A stretch of 64,000 nucleotides of DNA. It comes from Linum tenue. Its lineage: Eukaryota; Streptophyta; Magnoliopsida; Malpighiales; Linaceae. The DNA is taken from assembly GCA_946122785.1 (NCBI GenBank), contig CAMGYJ010000006.1, positions 72,231,676 through 72,295,675 of the forward strand, written 5' to 3'. Positions 11,002 to 22,105 of this stretch are shown here, piece after piece. The notes under the pieces were generated by a model, which was not told the DNA's origin, did not search any database, and worked only from the letters and a program-made list of their open reading frames with translations. Numbering within the stretch: the first letter of the stretch is position 1; every line of letters starts with the position of its first letter. The position numbers were made by a program, and so were the translations under genes.

Positions 11002-13942
11002 ATGGCGATGGTGATATTTCAGAGGTGGCTGAGAGAGATGAACAAGTTGTGCACCAAGTGCAAAGAAGCTGCAGCCTCTTTGTGTTCTTTTGGAGGGTTG
11101 ACGACGATGGAGCCTCGACTCGAAAGCCTCCTAGTAATTAGCATCCCGCCGTTGTTGACTAACATTCTCCTCGCTTCATTCACCTGCATCATCGCATTAG
11201 GTATTTTACAATCTCTCTCTCGTCTTCGTTTCCCCCCCCCCCCCCCCCAGTTATTTCGATCTCTTGTATACCGGTTGAAATCGAGTTGCTGGTTGAACAC
11301 CGAGATCGGTGCAGAGTTCGTTCGAAATCGCGGTAAATGAGGATGTGTGTATTTACACACCTAAAATGATAACAACACCGCGAAATTTTCCACCGAGGTC
11401 CAAAATATCTTTTTAGAGAATTGAAGGAAGTGGGGGCATGCATGAATGTTAGTGTGTCAAATTAGTCAATGAGTTTGCAACTTGCAAGCTCTGTCCCAAT
11501 CCCACGCTGCAACGGGGACAATGTCAACGTGTACCAATTAACTCAGCAACTCCAGTTTAGGTATTTATATAATAATATGTGCACAACCTAACCCCAAAAA
11601 CAAAGAACCAATTGGAATTCATTGTCAACAGTACTCACATAGAGAGCTTTCACATTGCGGTATATTGTGGATTCAATTAATTAAATATAATGCGATCGAG
11701 CAGGAGGAGCTGCGGTGGGAACGGTGGTCGGAGCGATGAAGGGTCAGACGACGGAGACAGGGTTCCTCCGTGGCTCCATCATCGGAGCGGTGGCAGGCGC
11801 CATCACCTCTGTTCAACTCCTCGAGTCCATTGCCGACGGCGAGCCATTGTCCAAGGTATGTTTATCTACCACCTGAAGAGTAACAACACCAAATTCACAC
11901 AATTTTTGCGTTACTTCACGTCATTTTGATTGGTTATTCACATAATTCGGTACTTCTTTATGCAAGTGTTATGATTATTCACGCAAATGAAATTTCGAAC
12001 ACGTTCTTTTTTGTTGTTGTTGTTGTTGTTGTGAGAACGAGTTAGAATGATTATAATCTACACAATAACATGTATTTTGATATATTTCAAAATTAATTTT
12101 AAAACGGGTATTGAATAAATAAAATATGCGCGAGTAAAACACTAGGCTGCCTAAATAATTTTGTATTGTTTTTGTATTACGTGAATAAACAACAATATGA
12201 CATAAATAAACACGAATTTAAATATAATGCGTGAAATAGGTATTGTGACTTTTTAGCGTCGCCCATCCTTTTTCATTACACAATGGATGCGATGATGTTT
12301 GCGAATCAGGGTTGTGGGCCACCATATTTTGTGTAAACATCCATTGATTTTTATATATTTTAATTTTAGAAGTTATTTTACAACGATGTGAATAAATAAT
12401 AATTTGCTTTATTGCGTGAATAATCATTATTGTTTGCATAAATAATCAGCACGATTACGTGAATAAATAACACTAAAAATAACGTGAATAAGCATAAATT
12501 TACGTAAATACGTAAAAAAAATACGTGAATTAGATGTTGTGTGGGTTCTTTAGTTCCACTCATCCTTTCTTTCCATTTACACAATGGATGCGATGATGTT
12601 GGCGAATCAGGGTTGTGGATATATTTTGCCCATTCTTTGTAAATGTCATGATCAATGAAGTAGCTAGTGACTACTGGGCCACCATGCATGCATCATCTAT
12701 TTATGAGCAGCAACTCCACAAATCAATCACTACCCTTTTTAATATCTGTTCTTATATTTTCTGGGTCCAATTTGATATTTCTATAGTGAAAGAAATGCAT
12801 GGTGGGGGTCTCCTATTTGATGTCATATTGTGTATATTTGATTGCTTTTGCCATATTGGAAGCACAATAATTATGGTTCCATTTTTAGGCATGCCCTAAA
12901 ACAGGGAGTATGAGTGTGACATCCATACATATGGGTGTCCCCTTTTTTTTTTTAAGTAGACACATGAGTGAGAGAGCAGCCACTTGCTTGCTGGTGACTA
13001 GATGGATTGAAGTTTGGTAGCTAGTGGTATGATGAATACCGGCTAGAAGCGCCGTCGGTTTGGTTAACCGAACTGTTACGATGGAAAATTGAAAACTCGA
13101 AAACGGTTAGTAGTTCTATCGAAACCGAAACGCTTAAGAGGGATTATCGATCTTTTTCGATTTTCAGAAAAACTGATAAGCCACTAACCAGCGAGGCAGT
13201 AGAGACCTGCTATCGGGTTTTCTCGATTTCAACCGAAACGTTTCCAGCAGCATATATATCGGGTTTGCAACCGTTAAAGGGTAATCGGTAAACGCGTGTA
13301 GATAAATGGTTCGTATCTGGTTTAATAAACCGCGAGAACCCGCAACCGAATTTAACAGCCCTAGTGGCTAGTGAGGTGGGTGTAATGTCATTGTCACTAA
13401 CTATACATTAACTATATACACACATTGAAAGATTCCTTCACTGCTCTATGCATTTACACACTTCCATCACCAAAGATCAAATGCCAATTCTTTGTTAGTC
13501 TTCCAACAACAATCCACCACTTTTCACACCCGTGATGCAGGTGGCGTTACTGAACAGCGTGGTGAATGGAAAGGTTTTCATGGAATGGGTAGGCCCAGCT
13601 GTGCTGAAAGCCTACCAGTTTCAGATGAGAGCCATGGAAGCCACTTACAGAGAGATGGCTGCTGACATCTACGACACCACTGCTGCTTCTGGCTTGCCCG
13701 AGCATTGCATACAGAGTCTGCCTCAATTCACATTCTCAAGAAGCAGCAGCCAATTACTCTGCTGCTCGATCTGCTTGCAGGATGTGGAGGAAGGAGATGT
13801 GATGAGAAAAGTGCCGAGTTGTGGACATTGCTTCCATTTGGAGTGTCTTGACAAATGGCTGGTTAGAAATGGCTCATGCCCTATGTGCAGGACGACTGAC
13901 TTGTGTACTACTGATGACAACTTTGATCATGATCACTTGTAG
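11002..13942 (+). CDS. NEP1-interacting-protein-like RING-H2 E3 ubiquitin ligase
   Basis: Three exons, 11002-11200, 11704-11855 and 13541-13942, give 250 residues. Residues 40-110 carry hydrophobic, glycine-rich membrane segments with the family hallmark GQTTETGFLRGSIIGAVAGA and ITSVQLLESIADGEPLSK. The middle holds the NGKVFMEWVGPAVLKAYQ block. Residues 192-233 are a complete RING-H2 finger (CSIC, CGHCFHLEC, CPMC, with C3-H2-C3 spacing). NIP1/NIP2-type proteins sit in plastid or other membranes and recruit partners; the RING-H2 predicts ubiquitin ligase activity. The exon-2 acceptor could also be three bases downstream (11707), which removes one glycine. The 1.7-kb second intron contains repeats. 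Length and intron positions fit the family. Confidence 0.9.
12241..12655. repeat. Direct repeat pair in intron 2 of the RING-H2 gene
   Basis: Two ~100-bp direct copies at about 12241-12350 and 12535-12645 share ACACAATGGATGCGATGATGT and GCGAATCAGGGTTGTGG. AT-rich sequence with many (C)GTGAATAA words lies between them. A second insertion-like segment at about 13040-13370, rich in CGAAAACC/GGTTAACC words and ending AACAGCCCTA, may be a decayed hAT element. Its possible 8-bp duplication (GTAGCTAG/GTGGCTAG) is imperfect. Confidence 0.6.
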
Positions 13943-14985
13943 TCTTCCTTCCAGTTGCATAATTGGAAAGTGAGGGGGGGAAATGGGATATACAGGGGTG
14001 TATAAGTTTTTAAGGGTGCTGTTGTTATAGTTTAAAAAAAAAAGTATTTGAAACGTTACGATAAACGAGTCACTGCGTCAAATAGATCACGAGAAAATCA
14101 TTTGTTAACCACATCATCAAAGATTATTTCTCCATTCGAAAGAGAAATGTGTGGTCACAGACTTACGGTCTGTTGGATCGACCGCCTCCAGTTTGAAAGA
14201 CATGGATGGCGCGCGTCCTTGGTGTGTGCTTTTGTCGTTGGTCTTCTTTTTAACCTCTAGGCATTTTCACCGCTCCCTTGAACATCCTACGTTGAAAAAA
14301 ACCAAGCCTTTAATTGGTCTTTTGGAATCGAAGTGAAATCTTACCTCTATCGTCGAAGTGTTGCTTAGGTTTGCAAAATTGTGAACGAACCTAGTGGTTG
14401 GTCTGGAAAAAAACCTTATTTAGAGAGGCTTTACTAACGAGGTTGAGCATGAGTTTGAAGTAGACATCGTTTAGACATACAAGGAAGATTTTGATGTGCT
14501 TTCTCCTTAGATAGTGCTGGCTATCTTCATAAAACAATGTGAAACTCTAATTGAACGTAGTATTGTCGAGGTGCTGATAAATATTGGTAACCGAATGTAC
14601 AAGATAGCGTCTTTTATGTTTTACAAAACATAAAAAAAAATTCGGGTGGCAAATATGAAACATAAAAGTAAATTATTAAAAGGATATTCATAACTAAAGC
14701 GTAAAAGGCCTTTATTATCAAAAATAAAAAATGGAGCTGTAATACATTTGGGCCTTCATAAAATGAAATAAGTCAAGAGATATTGGGCCAAGCGGCTTGG
14801 AACAGAATCATGGGCTGAGCCTGATTGGTAACGGCCCAAAACATCTCCAATAACGGACATAGGCATAGCAGCACGTGTAAAAACTGTTAGCGTGCCAGTG
14901 CCACCCACCTTCTCTCTTACCAACCACAACCAAAACGACAAAGCTCAGAATTGGGCCACAAAAAGAAACGAAAGCCCAAAAAATA
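13943..14985. other. Gene-free intergenic stretch
   Basis: I see no supported gene, terminal repeat or long inverted repeat. The first ~150 bp probably hold the 3' untranslated region of the RING-H2 gene. Confidence 0.5.
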
Positions 14986-17330
14986 ACAAATAATTAATTA
15001 ATAAGAGAAATGCAGACTCTTCTATAAAATATATAAAAGGCTTTAAGATTTCCACCCTATCCACGTCAGCCTTCCTGCAATTTTACACATCCACGTCAGC
15101 GGGGGAAAACCTGATTCTCTCTCCTCTCCCTCTCGAAGAAACCTCCTTTTATTGCCCGTCTCTTTCTTTCGTTCATCCCAACAATATATGTTTTTACCCC
15201 TAAATCTGCACGAATCTTGCGTCCAACAAAACTTCCAATCGGCCACATCGTTTCTCCTGATTTAGAAGTGAATTACAGTTGGTAAGCCAATTTCGTCCCG
15301 GATTTGGCTTCACCGGGAACCCAGAGGACGCGACATGCAACCATCGATCTCCCCTCCCCAAAGTCTACGTCAATAAGGCGGATTCCACTAGGCCAGGCCA
15401 TCTGCTTCTTCGAGCAATCAGAGGCAGCGAGAGGATCCACTAAATGCACCTCAGTTTGCATCTTGCGATTTCACAGGCAACGTAAGATTTTGGTGTGGCC
15501 GATTCTTTCTTCCGAATATGATAGCTTCTGGCCAAGGAGGGTGGTGCAATGTCGTTGATTGTATCGGCAATTGATAGCTTTGGGTTGGAAGTTTGGTTAC
15601 TGGAGAATATGCGTATCTTCTTGGCAAAGCAGAGTGAGAAAAGAAGGGGTTTTGAAGGGTCCCGCGGGGGTGAATGCCACAGGGGTTACAACTTACAACG
15701 GTGGACAGCGGTGGGTTGAGTGGTTGGTTTCGTCAATAGAGGAAGGGATGTGCATTGACGTGTAGCAGAAGCCGATTCATTGTTGTTGCGGAAGCGGATC
15801 GTCTCTTCCCTCCCTAATCTCTATGTCAGACAGACCCATTTAGTCGATTTTGCTCTCAGTTCTCATTCGTTTCCATTTCTTCTTCCATTTTGGGTCCTTT
15901 GAGTTTTCGTGCGTCTCTGTGGGATGGGAACATTTGGTTAATTGGGCTAAATGAAGAAACGATCGAGAATTCAGAGCATTTTACAAATTGGGGACTCTCT
16001 CTTAATTGTCATTGTTTATAGCTCCCTCAATATTGATGATTCTCCTACAAAGAAGTACGGATTGCCAATCAGGGAGATTGGTAATCAATTACGGACATAA
16101 AAAGGTTGCCCTTCTTATTTTTACCCAAGCCTCTTTGCCTACTTTGGACGAGAGGTGATAATTTAATTTTGGATTTGTATTCCCTATCCTGGGGATGTTT
16201 AGCGTTTAATTTTGGATTATGGGTTCTGTTTTGATGAGCCGGAGGAAGAATGATGTTTCAGGACTCTGTTTGGCTTATGATTGTTTCAATCGATTACTGT
16301 TTGATTCTAGGGTTGAGAATTTGTGTTATTTGTCTCATCGCCTAGAAATTCAGTGTTCCTTTTGGTTTTTGTTGTTTCTCTTATTCGGCTTCACTGTTGT
16401 TTGATATTCGCTGCTTCCACAAAATATAAGCACTTATAGATTTCACACACCCAAGATACAACCACGAGTACATATTTCGCTTATTCTTCTCCTACTTCTT
16501 ATGTGCAGAATGGCAAAGTTCAGATTGATTTGTATGTCTGGCTTTGGTCTCTATGACCAGAACCGATGCCCTGTATGCCCCAATTACATATGTGACCAGT
16601 GGCGTACCGAAAGATCTGGTGATGGAACTCTGATCATTGACATTGGCATTCAAGTTTATGGGTTGTTGATTTTGTTCATAAAGCTGTTATCTTTATTCAT
16701 AATTCTTTGGTTTGTTTGTCCAGCTTACTTGGATTGAAGCCCACCAGCCTACAATTCGACAAAGTGTATGCTTGATGAAGCTTTGTCAAGAGATGTCAAC
16801 AACCACAAAGCCCCTCAAACCAGAGTCTTAAAGTGATGTTGAAGGCACACCATCCCCCACTCAATGCTTACAAGAACGAACCAGGATACTAATGCCCGCT
16901 TCGAACAACAACGAGAAACTTCTGGCCGTCACATCATTGCAAATGCAAGTAACAACAGACAAATGAAAAGCTCCCAAGTACTCAGTACATTCAGTTATGC
17001 ACATAGTCATTACACAACAACGATACTTTAATTATATTACAAACTTTAGGTTTTTCATCATACTCATGTTTGTGAAGTACAGTGTTGGTCCCAAATGACT
17101 ATGTTATGATGTGTTAACCATTGTAAATTTTAATAATCTACATCTAAACTATTGTCTGTCAAGAGTATATATGGTAATTTCAAAACATCAACAGAAAATG
17201 GAGACACATATAATCGGTAAGTATAATGATAAGGATAATAAACGACCCATCAAATACCCGTTGACGACAAAAAAAGGAAAAGTGGATGGCCCCCGAACAA
17301 CAGTTATCCCGGCCAAAGGCCGGGCAAGAA
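14986..17330 (+). other. Possible non-coding or decayed transcription unit
   Basis: A TATA-like CTATAAAATATATAAAAGG at 15022-15040 and two exact CCACGTCAGC motifs (15061-15070, 15091-15100, bZIP/ABRE-like) precede a pyrimidine-rich leader-like stretch at 15110-15160, suggesting a promoter. No long open frame follows. Short frames at 15335, 16219 and 16501 (the last with CPVCPNYICDQW) give no recognisable protein. This could be a long non-coding RNA, a decayed gene, or chance. I am unsure. Confidence 0.25.
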
Positions 17331-17483
17331 GCTAGTTTTTTTTAATGCAAAAACTTTGGAGAGTTGCTCCTCTAGTTCTCTCGCCGCTGCAAATTCTTCC
17401 GTTACCATCAGCTGGGAGAGAAAGAGGTAAAAAAAGAAGAAGGAAAAAACAACAGAGGGAGAGGAGATAAATCGGCAAAAAAA

Positions 17484-19104
17484 ATGTCGAGCTGGACGAT
17501 CGCTTTCAAGCCATTCCACATCCCAGCATTCATCAACCTCCCATTCCGTCATCCCCAATTCGCCATCGGCGGTGTTTTTGTCGGCTCCACCGCCACCCTC
17601 CGCCGCTCTTCCTCTCCTTTCGCTTCCATGTCCACCTTCACCCTCCCCTGTAAATTCTCTTATCTCTCCCGTTTCCATTTCCTGCTTTCCCAGTAGGGTC
17701 TCGCGTCAATTGATCATCTCTACTGAACTGAACCCTATTTTGGACTCCCCTGCTCCGACTTTGTATTTTGCTGTCTATTGTAACGGCGATGCTGATGTTT
17801 AGTTAACTGGGTCTTCGCCGCGCTTTGTTGGTTGTTGAAGAGGGACGACACCGATCTCTACCCATTTAGTTTAATTCTTCCCTTGTTTGATTTTTTTTTC
17901 TTCTTCTGTCCAAGTGTCTACCTTTTAGTGTTTGCAGCTTAGGGTTCATCATAGTTCATAGTCGCTTGAGATTGGTAACAGTTTGTTCTCCGATTGCTGC
18001 AGCCAAAAAAGAGGCTGTCAAGACTGAAAAGGCGCCGGCCGCTCTTGGCCCTTATTCTCAAGCTATCAAAGTCAACAACCTTGTGTTTGTTTCTGGGGTT
18101 TTAGGCCTCATTCCAGAGGTATCATATCCATGTCATTTGAACTCTTCTCTTGTTTCTTAATTCCAGGAAATGGTCTTGGAATAATATTGGTCTAGTACAT
18201 TTGTTCAGCTATTTGGCTTCCTTGTTCTAATCTTTTTGTCAAATTACTTGTTCTAATCTTGGTTCCCTCTATATTCAGACTGGGAAATTCGTCTCCGAGG
18301 ATGTCGAGGGTCAGACGGAGCAGGTAAAGATGCCTCCCCTTTTGTTTTAGAGGGTGTTTCTACATACACGCTGGGATGTTGTGCTTGTTCTAATGTTGCT
18401 TGATTCTTTCACTGGCATGGCGCTAACAGATCCTCAAGAACATGGGAGAGATTCTGAAAGCTAGTGGCGGGGACTATTCCTCAGTCGTCAAGACGACTAT
18501 CATGTAAATGGTTCCTCTGTATTTTGTTCGGTTTGCCCATACAAGGGTTTGAATCCCAGAGTTTCAGATGTGAAAGCCCTTCTTCTTTTACGATTCTTGC
18601 TTCTTATTGTATTTTGTTTTCGTCGCAGGTTGGCTGACTTGGGCGACTTCAAGAAAGTGAACGAGATCTATGCAAAATGTAAGTATATAATTATGCATGA
18701 GGCGCTTGCGCTGCAGTCTACAGGCTGATGCTAATATTTCCAGGCAGTTCATATGAAGCCCTTGTGACTGCTTACCTAGTTAGTAGCACTATATCTACTG
18801 TGGAAACAGCTTACTCCACTATATGGGATAAATAGTTCCATTGTTTCTGTTGCTTCTTTGGCTTGGAACTTTGAGTTGACTAAATTAGAGACATGTCCAA
18901 CAACTTTACTTGAAAACTTAGCAGGAGAATAAGATCATATTGTTGGAGAGAAAAATTTACCTTCTTCTCTTTCTGTTTGCAGACTTCCCTGCTCCGTTCC
19001 CAGCTCGATCAACATATCAGGTAGCAGCATTGCCCTTGAATGCCAGGATTGAAATCGAGTGCATTGCCGAACTTCCTCAGAAGATCGAGGCTCAGCCTGT
19101 CTAG
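17484..19104 (+). CDS. RIDA: RidA reactive intermediate/imine deaminase, plastid-targeted
   Basis: Six exons (17484-17649, 18003-18118, 18279-18323, 18430-18503, 18629-18678, 18983-19104) give 190 residues. The first ~56 residues are Ser/Arg/Phe-rich with few acids, as for a chloroplast transit peptide. The rest is one YjgF/YER057c/UK114 domain: KAPAALGPYSQA, NNLVFVSG, the conserved Arg in FPARSTYQVAALP and the Glu in RIEIECIAEL. RidA trimers hydrolyse 2-aminoacrylate and related imines released by threonine dehydratase, protecting PLP enzymes and branched-chain amino-acid synthesis in plastids. All splice phases agree. The length is close to my recollection of the Arabidopsis protein. A 6-bp GAGGCT microsatellite lies in the 3' flank at 19532-19562. 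Confidence 0.95.
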
Positions 19105-19199
19105 GTAAAAACAAACTTGAATGTATTCTTAGAAACTAGAACTGAACAATAAGAGAGAACGGGGAGGGGTCTCAATAGATGACAATTGATCACTAGGCG

Positions 19200-19660
19200 T
19201 TTTCAGTTGCAACCCTCTTGAATATCTGTGGCCACAAAACTGTTGTCCAGTTTGTTGTGATTCAATAGAGAGGGTAACCGTCCCTGTAAAAAATTTATGG
19301 TACTGCTACAGTGCTACTGCACCCAGTTAGAGTTGAATTTGTTATGGAAGCAGCACTAGTTATCCGCTGTTTCATGTTTTTACGTATGAATGAGATTTCT
19401 AGGCGGTTTAATCCGTGTCGGATCATGCATTTGCAGTCGAAAACCTCCCACTGGAGTGCACGGTGCACGCTAACAAACCTGCAGTTTGTATATTGGAAGT
19501 GGGGAAAGCAAAAGAATAACTTGGAGCTTCCTATGGCTGAGGCTGAGGCTGAGGCTGAGGCTGTGGAGCGCTCTTGTGATAGTGTTCCAGATTAAGCAGC
19601 CAGTGGTCATTTGTTGCGTCTGTTGTTTGATGATGAATCGATATGGTGAATGCAATGCTT
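19200..19660. repeat. 3'-flank duplication, copy 1 (partner 22440-22800)
   Basis: This segment downstream of RidA aligns by eye, in the same orientation, with 22440-22800 downstream of the F-box gene. Shared blocks include CCTCTTGAAT(A/G)TCTGTGGCC, TGTTGTCCAGTTTGT, TTCAATAGAGAG, AGAGTTGAATTTG, TTTCATGTTTTT, GTTTAATCCGT, GGATCAT and GTCATTTGTT. Divergence and small indels show it is not recent. Confidence 0.7.
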
Positions 19661-19741
19661 CTATTCAACCAATTGTACGAATGAGTTGGTAAGGATCAAC
19701 CTAAGAAAGAATAAGCCTTTACAAGAAAAAATTTGGTAGCC

Positions 19742-20020
19742 CTATAACCCAAGAAAAAACGTTAGTGCATCAAATAGTATTCGAATTTCCTTCAAGGTGG
19801 CTCCTCCTAAGTCATGGGTCGTCTCTTTCTCCCGAACGCGACATATCAATGATTGACAATCACTATGCAAATTAACAACAAGAAAATTATGAGTTAGACA
19901 CCAATTAATCGCATCACAAAAAGCTAAAAGCTCGATAATGAAAATGTCATTCGATATGAAGCCAAGACCAAAACTAAAAGTACCTTCAAAACTGACGAAA
20001 CCTATAATACCATCCATCAT
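19742..20020 (-). pseudogene. RNase H-like (RVT_3) fragment of a non-LTR element
   Basis: A 92-residue open frame reads like the RNase H domain that ends plant LINE-type reverse transcriptases: a glycine-rich strand, then IIELLAFCDAINWCLTHNF in place of the family's AE-x-x-AL-x-x-G-x-x-x-A helix, then VVNLHSDCQSLI matching the V-x-x-ESD-x-x-x-L pattern. The Asp of the first strand and the Glu of the helix seem retained. No reverse transcriptase lies upstream, so it is a fragment. It could also be a domesticated RNase H-like gene piece. Confidence 0.45.
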
Positions 20021-20109
20021 GACCTCAGCTCATGTACCCAACAAACAATTGGGCTTCTTTGTTTGACAGCCCAGCCCATCAATAGAAGCGGCCCAGAAAC
20101 TCTTAAAGC

Positions 20110-20590
20110 CAAGGTTGTCAACCCGCGGGTTGATCCACGGGTCGACCCAATTTGACCCTGACCCGGTGAGAAAAACGGGCCGTACGCACCCGCCGGGCCG
20201 ACCGCTATAAGGTACCGGGTTGGGGTACCGGGTTGGAGGTCAAATTGTGTCATTTTTTTCTTTAGTTTGCGAAATGTGCCTATTTTCCAATTTTTCTTTT
20301 CGCCTAACTCAATCTTTGGAATACTAAGTTGAACATTTGAATATTTATGTTAAATAAGTGTGTGTGAATTTTCACTATATGTCGGATCTAAGTACGATAT
20401 GTTATTTTGGTGTAATATTATATGTTATAACTCATATGTTAGATAAAATTTGATATAATTTATGAGGATAAGTACAATATAATGACTCTTTCTATATTTC
20501 CGGGCCAAACCGGGCTAAAACGGTTGACCCATTAACCCTTGACCCACTAGCTCGACCGGGTCCGGGTCAACCCACGGGTTGACAACCTTG
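20110..20590. mobile_element. hAT MITE, 481 bp, in the F-box gene's 5' region
   Basis: Terminal inverted repeats of 24 bp with one mismatch: the left end starts CAAGGTTGTCAACCCGCGGG and the right end finishes CCACGGGTTGACAACCTTG. A perfect 8-bp duplication CTTAAAGC flanks it (20102-20109 and 20591-20598). The subterminal parts are rich in GACCCGG/CCGGGTC words; the middle is AT-rich and non-coding. It ends 129 bp before the F-box start codon, so it lies in that gene's leader or core promoter. Confidence 0.92.
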
Positions 20591-20719
20591 CTTAAAGCAA
20601 AACACGAAAAATGGCAACCCTCTTTTCAGTTTTCACTTTTCACCAACAAAGTAAAATTACAGATTTCGAACAGTAAAAAATTAGGGATTTATCTTCCTTG
20701 CTTCTATTTGCCTACTTCC

Positions 20720-22105
20720 ATGTCGGCCGATAACAGCACCTCCGCTTCCGATCGGCCGCCAAGCTCACGTTTTGTGCCTTGCGGCTCCGGGAAACGTTGC
20801 CGGATCCCTTCGACAGAACCAAACCCTCCTCCGAAGATCCGTACGCTCGGGGACGATCTCCTCGTCGAAATTCTGATTCGCCTACCGAACCCTAGATACT
20901 CCTGCCGATGCAAAGCCGTCTGCAAGGGATGGAGGTCCCTCATCTCCAGTCCCCGCTTCAACCGTAGTTTCATTTCTCGCCACCGGAGCAGGAACCAACC
21001 ATCTTCTCTGCTTCTAACCTCAGACGACTCCCAATCGATCATCAATAGCTTTCTACCACGCATGAGTTTTGTTGCCCAAATCAGTTTCTCAGTTCTGGAT
21101 TCCTACAAGGACTTGGTTTTGTGCGGGTTTTACAGTTACAACAGTAGCGATTGGTACAGATTGTACTTCATCTGCAATCCGCTCACGGAGCAATGGGCCG
21201 CACTTCCGTTGGCGCCTGAATTGGCAGCTAATTGTCTTCCAATGTGTACAAGGTTAGTCTGTGAATCCCGCATTTCTAATAATCTCGATCTAGGAGATGA
21301 CCAAGTCTTTGTTTATTCTTCGGAGCATCGGTTCCGCGTGGTGTCTGTGTACAGAGAAGACCGATTCTCCTTGAAACTGAACGTGTTTTGTTCGGAGTCT
21401 CGGGAATGGACGAAGGAAGCTCTTGTTATCGATGATAGATTTGCACGCTCGCCAAACAACATGCTTTCTTGCAACGGGGAGTTGTTTTGGCTTGATCTTG
21501 TCCAGGATCCAGGTCCTATCCCTTTGTTTAAGCCTGTAGTTTTTGCTTTCGATCCTTTCCGTCCCGATATACCTCCCTCTGCCATTGATGCTCCATCAGG
21601 CGGTGTGAAGCTGGACCTGCATATTTCGGTCTCACAAGGTGCTGTGCACGTATTCTTACGGGAAAAGAATCCTGACCTGGGTCTTTCACCATTTGCCTTG
21701 ACTGTTTGGAGGCTGGAAGAAGACCGCAAAACTTGGAGGAAACTATGTGCAGGGTTGGTGAAGGGATCAAGGTCACATGAAATGGATTCTTGTGGTCCAC
21801 CTACCCTCCATCCAGGGAAGCCGGAAGTTGTCTTCTTCACTCGTCGCTGCAATATTTCCTTTCCTCCCCAATTCACCTCCGTTAAGATGAAGACGCACGA
21901 TGTGCTGTCCTGCAATTTGAAGACGGGTGGAGAGCTGGAGTTGTTTGCTGATGTTCACAATTACCCAAGTTTTTGGAGACTTTTCCAGGCTGAGTTCTCC
22001 TGCTGGCCGACTTCAATACCAAAGTACGAGGAATTGCGAGTTGCATATGATGGAAGCCACAGCTGCTGGGCTCAGAACGACAACACGCCAGTAACACCTC
22101 CCTGA
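20720..22105 (+). CDS. F-box protein with plant kelch-like/FBA C-terminal region
   Basis: A single-exon gene of 461 residues. The F-box is at residues ~41-83 (RTLGDDLLVEILIRLP, CRCKAVCKGWRSLISSPRF), the part that binds SKP1 in SCF ubiquitin ligases. The remainder looks like the beta-propeller-type C-terminal region of plant At3g26010-like F-box proteins (YFICNPLTEQW, LNVFCSESREW, NGELFWLDL, VWRLEEDRKTW). The frame is open to 20579, but that part lies in the hAT element and begins with TTG. The first in-frame ATG is 20720, so I start there. The target of this protein is unknown. Confidence 0.85.
   Translation: MSADNSTSASDRPPSSRFVPCGSGKRCRIPSTEPNPPPKIRTLGDDLLVEILIRLPNPRYSCRCKAVCKGWRSLISSPRFNRSFISRHRSRNQPSSLLLTSDDSQSIINSFLPRMSFVAQISFSVLDSYKDLVLCGFYSYNSSDWYRLYFICNPLTEQWAALPLAPELAANCLPMCTRLVCESRISNNLDLGDDQVFVYSSEHRFRVVSVYREDRFSLKLNVFCSESREWTKEALVIDDRFARSPNNMLSCNGELFWLDLVQDPGPIPLFKPVVFAFDPFRPDIPPSAIDAPSGGVKLDLHISVSQGAVHVFLREKNPDLGLSPFALTVWRLEEDRKTWRKLCAGLVKGSRSHEMDSCGPPTLHPGKPEVVFFTRRCNISFPPQFTSVKMKTHDVLSCNLKTGGELELFADVHNYPSFWRLFQAEFSCWPTSIPKYEELRVAYDGSHSCWAQNDNTPVTPP

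Noticed and set aside
13035..13370. Complete hAT element in intron 2 of the RING-H2 gene
   Set aside because: The right end AACAGCCCTA is hAT-like, but the left end does not match it and the possible duplication has a mismatch, so I list it only as a possible remnant.
19532..19562. Coding repeat (EAEAEA) at the end of a 94-codon frame
   Set aside because: It is a GAGGCT microsatellite in the 3' flank of RidA. The frame begins after the RidA stop codon and has no other support.
20579..20719. N-terminal extension of the F-box protein
   Set aside because: The frame is open, but it begins with TTG and overlaps the inserted hAT element. The first in-frame ATG is 20720.
21313..21915. 200-codon minus-strand frame
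   Set aside because: It lies wholly inside the F-box coding region and has no recognisable domain or splice context.
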